Part shown: in pieces, positions 8,400-18,098 of the stretch | Layout: each line of letters opens with the position of its first letter | Numbering within the stretch: the stretch's first letter is position 1 | DNA from: Microbulbifer elongatus | GTDB taxonomy: Bacteria; Pseudomonadota; Gammaproteobacteria; Pseudomonadales; Cellvibrionaceae | DNA: 64,000 nt | Assembly: GCF_021165935.1 (NCBI RefSeq) | Contig: NZ_CP088953.1 | Coordinates: forward strand, 1,907,501-1,971,500 | Reading direction: 5' to 3' | Notes under the pieces: generated by a model | What the model was told of the DNA's origin: nothing | Seen by the model: only the letters and a program-made list of their open reading frames with translations | Database searches by the model: none | Made by a program: the position numbers and the translations under genes

Positions 8400-9572
8400 A
8401 TGACCGAAGTACAGGCCGTAGAGGCTGAAACCAAGCAAGCCGAAAAAGTGAACCTGCTGGGTCTGTCCGTAGACAAGCTCGCGGATTTCTTTGCCGGTTT
8501 GGGTGAGAAGCGTTTCCGCGCGGTGCAGGTCCTCAAGTGGATTCATCAGAACGGGGTGGACGATTTCGAGCAGATGACCAATGTCAGCAAGGCGATGCGT
8601 GCCAAGCTGTCGGAGATCGCCGAAGTTCGCGCTCCTAAAGTCCTCAAGCAGATGGACTCCGCCGACGGTACCCGCAAGTGGCTGATCGAAGTCAGCGGCG
8701 GCAATGTGATCGAGACTGTCTACATTCCCGATGGCGATCGCGGCACCCTGTGTGTTTCCTCCCAGGTGGGCTGTTCCCTGGATTGCAGCTTCTGTGCCAC
8801 GGGCAAGCAGGGCTTCAACCGCGACCTGACCGCGGCCGAGATCATTGGCCAGGTGTGGATCGCGTGCAAATCTTTTGGTCAGTTGCAGCCCCCTCAACCG
8901 AAACAAGAGCGTCCACGCAAGGTGACCAACGTGGTGATGATGGGCATGGGAGAACCCCTGCTCAATTTCGACAATGTGGTCGATGCCATGAACCTGATGA
9001 TGGAAGACAATGCCTACGGCATTTCCAAGCGTCGGGTGACCCTGAGTACCTCAGGAGTGGTGCCCGCCCTGGACCGTCTGGCGGAAGTGACCGATGTCAG
9101 TCTGGCGATCTCTCTGCACGCGCCGAATGATGAGCTGCGCAACGTGCTGGTGCCCATCAACAAGAAGTATCCCATCGCCATGCTGCTCGACAGCGCCAAG
9201 CGCTATATCGAGAATATGCCGGACAATCACCGCAAGATGACCATCGAGTACACCATGATCCGGGAAGTGAATGACCGCCCGGAACACGCCGAGCAGCTGG
9301 CGGAGTTGTTGCGAGATGTGCCGGTAAAGATAAATCTGATACCCTTCAACCCGTTCGAGCTGTCCGATTATCAGCGGGTCAGCAACAACGCTTTGCGACG
9401 TTTTCAACAGATTTTGTTGGACAAAGGCTATACCGTAACCGTGCGTACCACCCGTGGCGATGATATTGCTGCGGCCTGTGGCCAGCTGGCCGGCCAGGTA
9501 AACGACCGCACCCGCCGCTCCGAGCGTTATCGCAACGCGGAGCGCCCGGTGAGAATTGTGGGTCAGGCTTAA
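8400..9572 (+). CDS. rlmN: Dual-specificity 23S rRNA/tRNA C2-adenosine methyltransferase RlmN
   Basis: Radical-SAM enzyme that methylates C2 of A2503 in 23S rRNA and A37 of several tRNAs. From the ATG at 8400 (preceded by AAGGTG) the 390-residue protein has the radical-SAM triad Cys125-X3-Cys129-X2-Cys132. It also has the C-terminal substrate cysteine in AAACGQLAG and the conserved MGMGEPLLN segment. It starts the rlmN-pilF-rodZ-ispG-hisS-yfgM-bamB-der order shared with other gammaproteobacteria. Confidence 0.97.
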   Translation: MTEVQAVEAETKQAEKVNLLGLSVDKLADFFAGLGEKRFRAVQVLKWIHQNGVDDFEQMTNVSKAMRAKLSEIAEVRAPKVLKQMDSADGTRKWLIEVSGGNVIETVYIPDGDRGTLCVSSQVGCSLDCSFCATGKQGFNRDLTAAEIIGQVWIACKSFGQLQPPQPKQERPRKVTNVVMMGMGEPLLNFDNVVDAMNLMMEDNAYGISKRRVTLSTSGVVPALDRLAEVTDVSLAISLHAPNDELRNVLVPINKKYPIAMLLDSAKRYIENMPDNHRKMTIEYTMIREVNDRPEHAEQLAELLRDVPVKINLIPFNPFELSDYQRVSNNALRRFQQILLDKGYTVTVRTTRGDDIAAACGQLAGQVNDRTRRSERYRNAERPVRIVGQA

Positions 9573-9653
9573 CGGCTTCGATCGCTTCCGGGCATTGCCG
9601 AATGGATTTGGCGTGCGAGGTTGTACGCACCCCATAACCATAAGGTGAGGCTA

Positions 9654-10442
9654 GTGTTAGCAAGAACTTCCCATCCGGCCCTCCTTGCCGGGTTACTGAT
9701 TACCCTGTTACTGGGGGGCTGCGTCACCACCGGTCCCGGTGGTAAGCAAATCGATCTCGACAAGGCCCGGGAGACCCATATTCAACTCGGGCTGCGCTAT
9801 CTGCAAAGTGGTAGCGACAACCGCGAGATGGCCCGCCACCACTTCCAGGAAGCCCTCAAACTGGGCAAAAGAGATCCGCGGGCTCATCACGGCATGGCCC
9901 TGCTGTATCAGGCGGATGGCGAGCTGAAAGTAGCCGAGTCTCACTTCGAGAAAGCGCTGCGCTACGACCGCAAATTTTCCATGGCGCGGGTGAACTACGG
10001 TGTGTTTCTGTACCAGCAGGAGCGCTATCGGGACGCCCGGGAGCAATTCAAGATCGCCTCCGAAGACCTGTCCTACAACCGCCGTTCCTACGCGCTGGCC
10101 AACCTCGGCCGCGCCGAGCTCCGCTTGCACGAACTGGAGAGTGCCGAGCAGGCGTTCACCAAGGCGCTGGCGCTGAGCCCCGGTCTGCCGGTGGCACTGC
10201 TTGAACTGGCCGAGCTCAAATTCGAAAAGCAGGACTACACCCAGGCCAAGCAGTACCTGGATCGGTTTACCGAGAGCAACCGGCAGGTCCCCCAGTCCCT
10301 GTGGTTGGGTATTCGCATTGAGAAAATCTTTGGTAATCGCGACAAGGAAAGAAGTTACGCCCTGGCGTTGAAAAACCTCTTTCCCTATTCAGCGGAAACA
10401 CTGAAATACCAGCAGATGATGGCCGAAAATGAGCAGCAGTGA
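9654..10442 (+). CDS. pilF: Type IV pilus biogenesis/stability lipoprotein PilF (PilW)
   Basis: TPR lipoprotein acting as pilotin for the PilQ secretin of type IV pili. I choose the GTG at 9654, which has AAGGTGAGG just upstream and gives a clean lipoprotein signal peptide ending LLLGGC; the ATG at 9621 would add eleven residues before it. The mature protein is a series of TPR repeats (AHHGMALLYQADGELKVAE, ALANLGRAELRLHELESAE). Its last 14 bases overlap rodZ, suggesting coupled translation. Pilus core genes pilDCB and pilA are 12 kb downstream. Confidence 0.92.
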   Translation: MLARTSHPALLAGLLITLLLGGCVTTGPGGKQIDLDKARETHIQLGLRYLQSGSDNREMARHHFQEALKLGKRDPRAHHGMALLYQADGELKVAESHFEKALRYDRKFSMARVNYGVFLYQQERYRDAREQFKIASEDLSYNRRSYALANLGRAELRLHELESAEQAFTKALALSPGLPVALLELAELKFEKQDYTQAKQYLDRFTESNRQVPQSLWLGIRIEKIFGNRDKERSYALALKNLFPYSAETLKYQQMMAENEQQ

Positions 10443-11460
10443 TCCGATTTCAGAGCCGGCAGAGCGGGCCGGTGAATCCGTATCCGTTGGCAGCCAGTTG
10501 CGCTTTGCTCGCGAACAGGCTGGGTTGGGAGTGGATGAGCTGGCGCGCCGCCTGTGTATGACGCCGGACAAGCTGGAGGCGCTGGAGCGGGACGACTTCG
10601 AGCGCCTTGCCGGCGCTACCTATGTCCGTGGATACATCCGCAATACCTGTAAAGAACTGGGGCTGGATTCTGCCCCGGTTCTGCAAACCTTTGAGCAGCA
10701 GATGCCTGCAGCAGCGGCGGTGCACGTACCGGAAATGCCCCGTGGCGCGGTAATGGCGCGCGGCGAGCAGGGTGGTGGTGGCGCGCTGTTTGGTCCCGCC
10801 GTGCTGGTGCTCGCGCTCGCTGCCGCGGGTGGCTACTGGTGGTTTGGCCTGCAGCAGGGGAATACATCGCCGGCGGTTGATCCGGCAATGACTGACGTCA
10901 GTACCGACAATTTATTTACCACCGAGGCCGCGCCCGCATTGGCGGGCGAGGCGGCCCGCGGGGATGACATCCTGGCGACTGCCCCAGCGGAACCCGGCGA
11001 TGTCGAAGTGCCGGTTGCGGACTTGACAGAAACCGCTGCCGAGGTGGCACCTGCACAGGACGCGACGCAGGCGGCTGAGGAAAATACTCAACCGTTGGCT
11101 GCGGCGATCGAAGCGGCCTCGCCAGAGGTTGCGGCGGAGCCAGAAGTGGCCGAACCCGTTGCAGCCCAGGCGCCTTCCGTTGCCGAAGAGCCCGCTGCCG
11201 GTGCTGTGGGGGGCGTGCCTGCACAGGGGTTGTCGCTGGCCTTCAGTGAGGAGTCCTGGGTGGAAGTGACCGATGCCACAGGCAATAAACTGCTGGCCAA
11301 GCTGCAACCGGCCGGGTCTACGGTAGAGCTGACCGGTGAGGCGCCTTTCAGCCTGATGCTGGGTAATGCCGCCGCCACCACCGTCAGCTATGCCGGTGAG
11401 GTGGTCGACAGTAAGCCGATCGGCAATCGCCGTACTCGCAAGCTGACTGTGGGTGGTTGA
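10429..11460 (+). CDS. rodZ: RodZ, cytoskeletal HTH membrane protein
   Basis: Bitopic protein linking MreB to the elongation machinery and needed for rod shape. The 343-residue product has an N-terminal Xre-like helix-turn-helix (residues about 20-85), one membrane segment near residues 118-140 ([20 protein letters not shown]), a long Ala/Glu/Pro-rich periplasmic linker, and a C-terminal DUF4115 beta domain ([10 protein letters not shown]). It overlaps pilF by 14 bp, the usual pilF-rodZ arrangement. The low-complexity linker is normal for the family. Confidence 0.93.
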   Translation: MSSSDPISEPAERAGESVSVGSQLRFAREQAGLGVDELARRLCMTPDKLEALERDDFERLAGATYVRGYIRNTCKELGLDSAPVLQTFEQQMPAAAAVHVPEMPRGAVMARGEQGGGGALFGPAVLVLALAAAGGYWWFGLQQGNTSPAVDPAMTDVSTDNLFTTEAAPALAGEAARGDDILATAPAEPGDVEVPVADLTETAAEVAPAQDATQAAEENTQPLAAAIEAASPEVAAEPEVAEPVAAQAPSVAEEPAAGAVGGVPAQGLSLAFSEESWVEVTDATGNKLLAKLQPAGSTVELTGEAPFSLMLGNAAATTVSYAGEVVDSKPIGNRRTRKLTVGG

Positions 11461-11490
11461 CCGGGCTGTTTGAATCAATCCATCTATCTA

Positions 11491-11559
11491 GTAGGAGCCT
11501 GCCCCGCAGGCGGGCAGAAGTAGCTCCGGCGCGGACCGCTTGCAGGGCAGGCGCCTACC
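11491..11559. repeat. GTAG-type REP pair (family A), rodZ-ispG gap
   Basis: GTAGGAGCCTGC at 11491 with its palindromic partner to about 11514, followed by an inverted related unit (GCTTGCAGGGCAGGCGCCTAC region) ending near 11559. Two convergent units form a BIME-like pair. Other family A copies lie at 18053, 54685 and 57748. Confidence 0.75.
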
Positions 11560-11687
11560 GACACAGCGACTCCCAAGGCTCGCAGGGTGGATTTTCACCC
11601 GTACCCTGTAGGTTTCCCGCCAACCTATCTATAATCCGTCCCGTTTTTACTATCCATCAACCGGCAAAAACCAACGCAGGTTCCGTT

Positions 11688-12809
11688 ATGCAGTTTGAGT
11701 CACCCATAGTCCGCCGCGTGTCACGCCAGATCATGGTGGGCAATGTACCGGTCGGCGGTGGTGCCCCCATCTCCGTGCAGAGCATGACCAATACCGAGAC
11801 CTGCGATGTGGCCGCCACGGTGGATCAGATCCAGCGCTTGGAGCAGGCCGGGGCGGATATTGTGCGGGTATCGGTACCCTCCATGGACGCGGCGGAAGCC
11901 TTCGGCGAGATCAAAAAGCAGGTGTCTGTGCCGTTGGTGGCCGATATCCACTTCGACTATCGCATTGCCCTGCGTGTGGCCGACCTGGGTGTGGACTGCC
12001 TGCGTATCAATCCGGGCAATATTGGCCGGGAAAAGCGCATCCGCGCGGTGGTGGACAAGGCCCGGGATCTGAATATCCCGATCCGCATCGGCGTAAACGC
12101 CGGCTCCCTGGAGAAGGACCTGCAGAAAAAATACGGCGAGCCCACCCCGGATGCCCTGGTGGAATCCGCCCTGCGTCACGTGGACATCCTGGATAGCCTG
12201 AACTTTCACGATTTCAAGGTGAGTGTAAAAGCCTCGGACATCTTTATGGCCACCGCGGCCTACCGCAAACTGGCGACCCAGATCGAACAGCCCCTGCATC
12301 TGGGGATCACCGAAGCGGGTGGCCTGCGCTCCGGCACCGTCAAATCTGCCATCGGCCTCGGTGCTCTGCTGTTGGACGGCATTGGCGATACCCTGCGGGT
12401 GTCTCTGGCCGCGGATCCGGTGGAAGAAGTCAAAGTCGGCTGGGACCTGCTGAAAAGCCTGCGCCTGCGCACCAAGGGTATCAACTTTATTGCCTGCCCC
12501 AGCTGCTCGCGCCAGAACTTCGACGTGGTGAAAACCATGAACGAACTGGAAACCCGTCTCGAAGACATCACCACCCCGCTGGATGTGGCGGTGATCGGCT
12601 GTATCGTAAACGGCCCGGGCGAAGCAAAAGAGGCGGACATCGGTCTCGCCGGTGGCACCCCGAGCCACGCGATTTACGTGGATGGCCAGCCGGACCGCAA
12701 ATTCAAGAACGACAACCTGGTGGAAGACCTGGAAAAACTGATCCGCGAAAAGGCTGCGGCCAAAGCGGCCCAGGAAGCGAGCATCATTGCCAAGGAAACC
12801 ACCGGATAA
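11688..12809 (+). CDS. ispG: 4-hydroxy-3-methylbut-2-enyl diphosphate synthase IspG (GcpE)
   Basis: [4Fe-4S] enzyme of the MEP isoprenoid pathway converting MEcPP to HMBPP. The ATG at 11688 gives 373 residues beginning [20 protein letters not shown]. The family hallmark [14 protein letters not shown] is present, as are the cluster cysteines in [11 protein letters not shown] and GCIVNGPGE. The open frame extends further upstream, but that part encodes only repeat sequence. A TATAAT-like box at 11630-11635 could be its -10 element, though no good -35 is visible. hisS follows after a repeat array. Confidence 0.97.
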   Translation: MQFESPIVRRVSRQIMVGNVPVGGGAPISVQSMTNTETCDVAATVDQIQRLEQAGADIVRVSVPSMDAAEAFGEIKKQVSVPLVADIHFDYRIALRVADLGVDCLRINPGNIGREKRIRAVVDKARDLNIPIRIGVNAGSLEKDLQKKYGEPTPDALVESALRHVDILDSLNFHDFKVSVKASDIFMATAAYRKLATQIEQPLHLGITEAGGLRSGTVKSAIGLGALLLDGIGDTLRVSLAADPVEEVKVGWDLLKSLRLRTKGINFIACPSCSRQNFDVVKTMNELETRLEDITTPLDVAVIGCIVNGPGEAKEADIGLAGGTPSHAIYVDGQPDRKFKNDNLVEDLEKLIREKAAAKAAQEASIIAKETTG

Positions 12810-12821
12810 TTTAGGCATCCC

Positions 12822-13002
12822 GTCATCCCGGTACCGGATCAAGTCCGGCATGACAAGGCGATCCGGTATCCAGCTCCAAAACTGGATACCGGCATTCGCC
12901 GGCATGACGGCACAGCAGAATTTTAGATACATCGTCATCCCGGACTCGATCCGGGATCCAGCTCCGAAACTGGATACCGGCCTCCGCCGGCATGACGACA
13001 GA
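12822..13002. repeat. Tandem composite palindromic repeats (family B), ispG-hisS gap
   Basis: Two successive units each contain a CGTCATCCCGG...CCGG half, then CCAGCTCC(A/G)AAACTGGATACCGGC and a CGCCGGCATGACG end. The arms of each unit are complementary, giving several strong hairpins in about 180 bp. They fill almost all of the gap. Confidence 0.85.
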
Positions 13003-13022
13003 AAAGACGTTAAGGACACCCG

Positions 13023-14285
13023 TTGAAACAACTTCGCGCCATCCGCGGCATGAACGACCTGCAGCCCACCCAGTCTCCGGTGTGGCAATACGTGGAAAGC
13101 ACCCTCAGCGAACTTTTCGCGCGCTACGGCTACAGCGAAATCCGCACACCCATCCTGGAAGCAACCCAGCTGTTCGCCCGCGCGGTGGGTGAAGCCACCG
13201 ACATCGTCGAAAAGGAAATGTACACCTTCGACGACAAGAGCGGTGACAGTGTCACGCTGCGCCCGGAGGGCACTGCCGGCACCGTCCGCGCGGCGATCCA
13301 GAACAACCTGCTGATCCAGCCCCAGCGCCTTTGGTACTTCGGCCCCATGTTCCGCTACGAGCGCCCGCAAAAAGGTCGCCTGCGCCAGTTCCACCAGTTC
13401 GGTGTCGAGGTCTTCGGTATTCAAGGCCCGGATATCGACGCTGAAATTCTGATGATGACCGCGCGCCTGTGGAAGCAGCTGGGTGTGTCCGAGCATGTCT
13501 CCCTGCAGTTGAACTCTCTCGGTAATAGCGAGAGCCGCGCCGCGTATCGCGATGCATTGGTAGCGTACCTGTCAGAGCGCAAGGATCAGCTGGATGAAGA
13601 CAGTCAGCGCCGCCTGGACAAGAATCCGCTGCGAATCCTCGACAGCAAAAATCAGGACACCCAGGCGCTGTTGGAAGGGGCTCCCTGCCTGCTGGACTTC
13701 CTCGACGACGAATCCCGCGCCCACTTCGACCAGTTGCGCGCATTCCTGGATGCCGCAGGGGTAGCCTATGAGGTAAATCCGCGCCTGGTGCGGGGGCTCG
13801 ACTACTATGGCAAGACGGTTTTCGAATGGGTCACCGACAGCCTGGGGGCCCAGGGCACCGTGTGTGCCGGCGGCCGCTACGATGGCCTGGTGGAGCAGAT
13901 GGGTGGCAAGCCCACCCCGGCGGTGGGTTTTGGCCTCGGTGTAGAGCGCCTGGTACTGCTGCTGGAAACCCTGGAAGTGCTGCCGGAGGCCCTGGATCAG
14001 CAGGTGGATGCCTACCTGGTTGCGGTGGGTGATGTACAATCAGCCGCCCTGGCGGCCGCCGAGCAGCTGCGCAGTGATCTACCCTGGCTGCGACTGCAGA
14101 CCCACTGTGGAGGCGGCAGTTTCAAGAGTCAGATGAAGAAGGCCGACAAGAGCAATGCGGAATACGCGTTGATCGTCGGCGAAGACGAGGCTGCAAATGG
14201 GCAGGTGGCGGTGAAATCCCTGCGTGCAGACGTCGAGCAGCAGACGGTTGCGGTCTCTGAGCTCGCCGCGCTGTTACAGAATTGA
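13023..14285 (+). CDS. hisS: Histidyl-tRNA synthetase
   Basis: Class II aminoacyl-tRNA synthetase for histidine. The 420-residue product starts [14 protein letters not shown] like E. coli HisS and contains motif 2 ([20 protein letters not shown]), the histidine-specific motif [15 protein letters not shown], and motif 3 (GFGLGVERL). A C-terminal anticodon-binding domain follows. The start is a TTG at 13023 with AAGGA ten bases upstream; no ATG fits the conserved N-terminus. The TTG start and the repeat array just upstream are the only unusual points. Confidence 0.96.
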   Translation: MKQLRAIRGMNDLQPTQSPVWQYVESTLSELFARYGYSEIRTPILEATQLFARAVGEATDIVEKEMYTFDDKSGDSVTLRPEGTAGTVRAAIQNNLLIQPQRLWYFGPMFRYERPQKGRLRQFHQFGVEVFGIQGPDIDAEILMMTARLWKQLGVSEHVSLQLNSLGNSESRAAYRDALVAYLSERKDQLDEDSQRRLDKNPLRILDSKNQDTQALLEGAPCLLDFLDDESRAHFDQLRAFLDAAGVAYEVNPRLVRGLDYYGKTVFEWVTDSLGAQGTVCAGGRYDGLVEQMGGKPTPAVGFGLGVERLVLLLETLEVLPEALDQQVDAYLVAVGDVQSAALAAAEQLRSDLPWLRLQTHCGGGSFKSQMKKADKSNAEYALIVGEDEAANGQVAVKSLRADVEQQTVAVSELAALLQN

Positions 14286-14360
14286 TAGGCCGTGCGCGCA
14301 GCGCACAACGACAAGATTGAACTTTTCAAGACCTGGTATCGGGAATAAGGCAAATAACAA

Positions 14361-15128
14361 ATGGCAGACCATCTGACAGAAGAAGAACAGATTGAATCCA
14401 TCAAGCGCTGGTGGAAAGAAAACGGTACCGGCATCGTTACCGGTGTTGTCCTGGCACTGGCCGCCTATTTTGGCTGGCAGTGGTGGCAGGGCAAAGAGCG
14501 TGGCGAAGCGGAAGCGGCCTCCAATATGTATCAGAGCTTTGTCGAAGCGGTTTCGGCCAACGAAGGCAACCCCGACACCAAGCAGGTAACCACGGCCAAG
14601 TCCCTGGCGCGCGAGCTGAAAGACGACTATGGCAATCGCATCTACGCTACCCAGGCCTCTCTCGAGCTGGCTGCGCTGGCGGCCAAAGAGAATGACCTGG
14701 AAACCGCTGCCAAAGAACTGCAGTGGGCGCTGGATAATACCGGTGACGAAGCTCTCAAGCTTGTCGCCAAGCGCCGCCTGGCAGCCGTAAAAGCCGCACG
14801 TGGGGAAACCAAAGAAGCACTGAAACTGCTGGAGGGCGATGTACCCCCGGCGTTTGCTTCACTCTACGCAGAAACCCGCGGTGACATTCTGGTCCAGCAG
14901 GGCGACACAGACGCCGCGCGTACCGCGTATCAGGAAGCGCGCGCACAGATCCTGCCGGAACAGGCCGCCAACTCCCGCTTGCTGGACCTGAAAATTGAGA
15001 GCCTGGGCGAAGCCCCGGCCGGTGATTCGCAAGCCAATGAAACCATTGATGAAACCAAGGAAGATGCGCCGGTGTCTGAGTCCGACAACGATTCAGGCAA
15101 TGCAGAAATGGAGAACAACGCGCAATGA
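14361..15128 (+). CDS. yfgM: YfgM-like ancillary SecYEG translocon subunit
   Basis: Membrane-anchored TPR protein that in E. coli associates with SecYEG and periplasmic chaperones. The 255-residue product starts MADHLTEEEQIESIKRWWKE, has a membrane segment near residues 28-46 (VTGVVLALAAYFGWQWW), and a periplasmic helical TPR region. It ends in an acidic tail. It overlaps bamB by four bases (ATGA), as expected for the hisS-yfgM-bamB-der group. The long acidic C-terminus is probably disordered. Confidence 0.92.
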   Translation: MADHLTEEEQIESIKRWWKENGTGIVTGVVLALAAYFGWQWWQGKERGEAEAASNMYQSFVEAVSANEGNPDTKQVTTAKSLARELKDDYGNRIYATQASLELAALAAKENDLETAAKELQWALDNTGDEALKLVAKRRLAAVKAARGETKEALKLLEGDVPPAFASLYAETRGDILVQQGDTDAARTAYQEARAQILPEQAANSRLLDLKIESLGEAPAGDSQANETIDETKEDAPVSESDNDSGNAEMENNAQ

Positions 15129-16309
15129 TAAGCACGCACACCGGTAACCAGTTCGCCACGGGCAAGACGCTCAACCGATTTCTTGCCGTGGCCCTTGCTG
15201 CGGTGATCAGTGCCTGTGCTTCCAATGAAGAAAAGGAAGACACAGACCCGGTGGAACTCACGGAGATTCATGAAAGTGTACAACTGCGTGAAGTGTGGTC
15301 CACCAATATCGGTGATATTGATGCCCTGCGCTACGCCATGCTGAAGCCGGGCATTATTGACGGCAAAGTGATTGCCGCCAACAGCGACGGTGACGTGTAT
15401 GCGTTGGACCGTGCTACCGGCAAGCGCCTGTGGCGAACCGACATCGATCAGTCTATCGGTGGCGGCGTGGGCGTCGGGCTGGGCATTGCGGTGGTCGCGG
15501 ATTTTCGCGGCCGGGTTGTGGCGCTCGATCTGAACTCCGGTGAGCAACGCTGGAGTACCCAGCTCAGTGGTGAGGTTGTCGCGACCCCGGCCGTTGGTGC
15601 CGGCATGGTGGTGGTACAGACCGTAGACGGCAAGCTTCTGGGACTGGATGCCAGCACCGGAGAGCAGCGCTGGCGCCACAATACCACCTTGCCTGTACTG
15701 ACCCTGCGCGGTACCTCCAGCCCGGTCATCACCGGCGGTGTGGTCTTTGCGGGCCTGGATAACGGCAAGCTGATCGCACTGAGCGCGAGCGACGGCCTGA
15801 CCCGCTGGGAACAGCGCGTCGCTATCCCTCAGGGGTCGGCGGAGCTGGAACGGGTGGTGGATATCGACGGCGCGCCGCTGGTGCGCGGTGAACTGGTCTT
15901 TGCCGCCAGTTATCAGGGCCGCGTGGTTGCGCTGTCCCGCGAAGACGGCCGTGGCCTGTGGGCGCGCGACGCCTCAACCAACCACGGTGTAGCCGTGGGC
16001 GCGGGGCAGGTGTTCCTGAGCGGCGCCGACGGTAGTGTGCACGCCTACAATGTGGGTAACGGGCAGATTCAGTGGACCAACAGCGAGCTGTTGCGCCGCG
16101 AGCTGAGTGGCCCAGCGTATTTTGGCGATGTGGTTGTGGTGGGTGATCTGGAAGGGTACCTGCACGCACTGGATCCGAGCTCTGGCCGCTTCGTCGGTCG
16201 CACCCGTATCGACCGGGACCCGATCCGGATTCCGCTGCTGGCTGACGGCGATCTGCTGTTCGCCCTGTCCGATGACGGTGAACTGGTCGCGCTGCGCCTG
16301 GAGCGCTGA
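15125..16309 (+). CDS. bamB: Outer membrane assembly lipoprotein BamB
   Basis: Beta-propeller lipoprotein of the BAM complex, which inserts outer-membrane proteins. The N-terminus has a signal peptide with the lipobox ISAC. The rest (about 394 residues in total) shows repeated PQQ-type blades such as VYALDRATGKRLWRTD and VVALDLNSGEQRWS. Translation is probably coupled to yfgM through the ATGA overlap. A repeat remnant and a hairpin separate it from der. Confidence 0.95.
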   Translation: MISTHTGNQFATGKTLNRFLAVALAAVISACASNEEKEDTDPVELTEIHESVQLREVWSTNIGDIDALRYAMLKPGIIDGKVIAANSDGDVYALDRATGKRLWRTDIDQSIGGGVGVGLGIAVVADFRGRVVALDLNSGEQRWSTQLSGEVVATPAVGAGMVVVQTVDGKLLGLDASTGEQRWRHNTTLPVLTLRGTSSPVITGGVVFAGLDNGKLIALSASDGLTRWEQRVAIPQGSAELERVVDIDGAPLVRGELVFAASYQGRVVALSREDGRGLWARDASTNHGVAVGAGQVFLSGADGSVHAYNVGNGQIQWTNSELLRRELSGPAYFGDVVVVGDLEGYLHALDPSSGRFVGRTRIDRDPIRIPLLADGDLLFALSDDGELVALRLER

Positions 16310-16339
16310 TTTCGAATCTCGTCTTACCGACGATTTTGT

Positions 16340-16376
16340 CAGGCCGCTCCCGGGTCGAGCCCGGGATGCCGACGAC
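16340..16376. repeat. Partial family B palindrome, bamB-der gap
   Basis: Carries CTCCCGGGTCGAGCCCGGGATGCCG, a truncated relative of the CGTCATCCCGG family; the CCCGGG...CCCGGG arms can pair. Confidence 0.5.
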
Positions 16377-16400
16377 AAAGCCACACCGGTTTTAAACAAT

Positions 16401-16419
16401 CGCCCGCATTCCGCGGGCG
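16401..16419 (+). terminator. Possible weak bamB terminator hairpin
   Basis: CGCCCGC (16401-16407) pairs with GCGGGCG (16413-16419) with a five-base loop, followed by only an interrupted T stretch. It is a strong hairpin but a poor terminator match. Confidence 0.35.
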
Positions 16420-16475
16420 TTCGTATTTCTGGTCGGGCCCAAAACAACCCGCCAGTTTTTGAGTATATTTGAATT

Positions 16476-17870
16476 ATGTTGCCTGTAATCGCCCTGGTCG
16501 GGCGCCCCAACGTGGGTAAATCCACCCTGTTTAACCGCCTTACCAAGAGCCGTGACGCCCTTGTGGCGAACTACGCCGGTCTTACCCGTGACCGCAAGTA
16601 CGGCGAGGCTGAGTTTGACGGCCGCAAGATGATCCTGGTGGATACCGGTGGTATCAGTGGGGGCGAAGAGGGTATTGACGCCGCCATGGCTGAGCAGTCC
16701 ATGCAGGCCATCGAAGAAGCCGACTTTGTTCTGTTCCTGGTGGACTGTCGCGCAGGTCTCACCCCTGCCGATGAAATGATCGCCGAACGTCTGCGTACCC
16801 GCTCCAAACCCACCATACTGGTGGCCAACAAAGTCGACGGGGTAAACCCGGATATCGCGCTGGCGCCATTTTATGAACTGGGGATCGGCGAGCTTTTCCC
16901 CACCACCGCCACCCACGGACGCGGTGTGCGTTCCCTGATGGAGCGCCTGGTCGACGATCTGCCGGAAAATGTGGAAGAGGAGCAACCGGACGAAGCCACC
17001 GGTATCAAGATCGGTATTGTCGGTCGCCCCAATGTGGGCAAATCCACACTGGTAAACCGCCTGCTGGGCGAAGACCGCGTCGTGGTATTTGACCAGCCCG
17101 GCACCACCCGTGACAGTGTGTATATCAATTACACCCGCGATGAGAAGCCCTACACCATCATCGACACGGCGGGTATCCGTCGGCGTAAAAACGTCAAGGA
17201 ATCCGTGGAGAAATTCTCCATCGTCAAAACCCTGCAGGCGGTGGAAGACGCCAATGTGGTGGTGCTGGTGATCGACGCCAGCGAAGGTCTGGTGGACCAG
17301 GATCTGCATTTGATGGGCACGGTGATCCAGTCCGGCCGCGCGCTGGTTGTGGCCCTGAACAAGTGGGATGGCCTGGACCCGGATCACCGGGACTATGTGA
17401 AAACCGAGCTGGAACGCCGCCTGCGCTTTGTGGATTTCGCCGATATTCATTTTATTTCCGCGCTGCACGGCACCGGTGTCGGCAATCTGTACCAGTCCAT
17501 CGAGGCCGCGTACCAGTCGGCTACCGACAAGCTGTCTACCAACCATCTGACGCGTATTCTGCAGTGGGCGGTAAGTGAGCACCAACCGCCACTGGTCAAT
17601 GGTCACCGTATCAAGCTGCGCTACGCTCACGCCGGGGGCCAGAACCCGCCAGTGATCGTGATTCACGGCAACCAGACCGCGCAGGTGCCCAATCACTATG
17701 TACGCTACCTGGAGAAAACCTACCGCAAGGCCCTGGATCTGCACGGTACCCCGGTGAAAATCGAGTTCCGGACCGGCGATAATCCCTACGCCGGCAAGAA
17801 AAACAAACTCAGCGATCGTCAGAAAGCGAAGAAACGCCGTCTGATGAAGTTTGTGAAGAAGAAAAAATAA
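16476..17870 (+). CDS. der: Ribosome-associated GTPase Der (EngA)
   Basis: Essential double GTPase for 50S ribosome assembly. The 464-residue protein has two G domains, each with a P-loop GRPNVGKST (near residues 8 and 184), DTGG/DTAG G3 motifs and NKVD/NKWD G4 motifs. A C-terminal KH-like domain ends in a Lys-rich tail ([13 protein letters not shown]). It closes the conserved rlmN-to-der segment. Length and motifs are typical. Confidence 0.97.
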   Translation: MLPVIALVGRPNVGKSTLFNRLTKSRDALVANYAGLTRDRKYGEAEFDGRKMILVDTGGISGGEEGIDAAMAEQSMQAIEEADFVLFLVDCRAGLTPADEMIAERLRTRSKPTILVANKVDGVNPDIALAPFYELGIGELFPTTATHGRGVRSLMERLVDDLPENVEEEQPDEATGIKIGIVGRPNVGKSTLVNRLLGEDRVVVFDQPGTTRDSVYINYTRDEKPYTIIDTAGIRRRKNVKESVEKFSIVKTLQAVEDANVVVLVIDASEGLVDQDLHLMGTVIQSGRALVVALNKWDGLDPDHRDYVKTELERRLRFVDFADIHFISALHGTGVGNLYQSIEAAYQSATDKLSTNHLTRILQWAVSEHQPPLVNGHRIKLRYAHAGGQNPPVIVIHGNQTAQVPNHYVRYLEKTYRKALDLHGTPVKIEFRTGDNPYAGKKNKLSDRQKAKKRRLMKFVKKKK

Positions 17871-17960
17871 CAGCACGGTTGAAGCGGCACGGGGGCGCCG
17901 CAATACCCGTAAGGTAAGGGCAAAGAATTCTGCGCAAGACTAAACTTGCCGGGAATTCCA

Positions 17961-18044
17961 TGGTGGATGCGCCTTCGGCTTATCCACCCTACACAAACTC
18001 GTATTACCGAACCCGTAGGGTGGATAAGCGAAGCGCATCCACCA
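17961..18044. repeat. Inverted pair of family C GTAG repeats
   Basis: TGGTGGATGCGCCTTCGGCT...CCCTAC (17961-17992) and its near reverse complement starting GTAGGGTGGATAAGCG (18015-18044), separated by about 22 bp. This is a BIME-like convergent pair of the unit also seen at 7359. Confidence 0.8.
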
Positions 18045-18052
18045 ATCTACTC

Positions 18053-18076
18053 GTAGGAGCCTGCTTGCAGGCGAAC
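18053..18076. repeat. Single family A REP (GTAGGAGCCTGCTTGCAGGC)
   Basis: GTAG followed by a GCCTGC/GCAGGC palindrome, directly after the family C pair and 23 bp before the gabD start. Confidence 0.75.
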
Positions 18077-18098
18077 CCAAAGGCACAAGGACCCCCAC

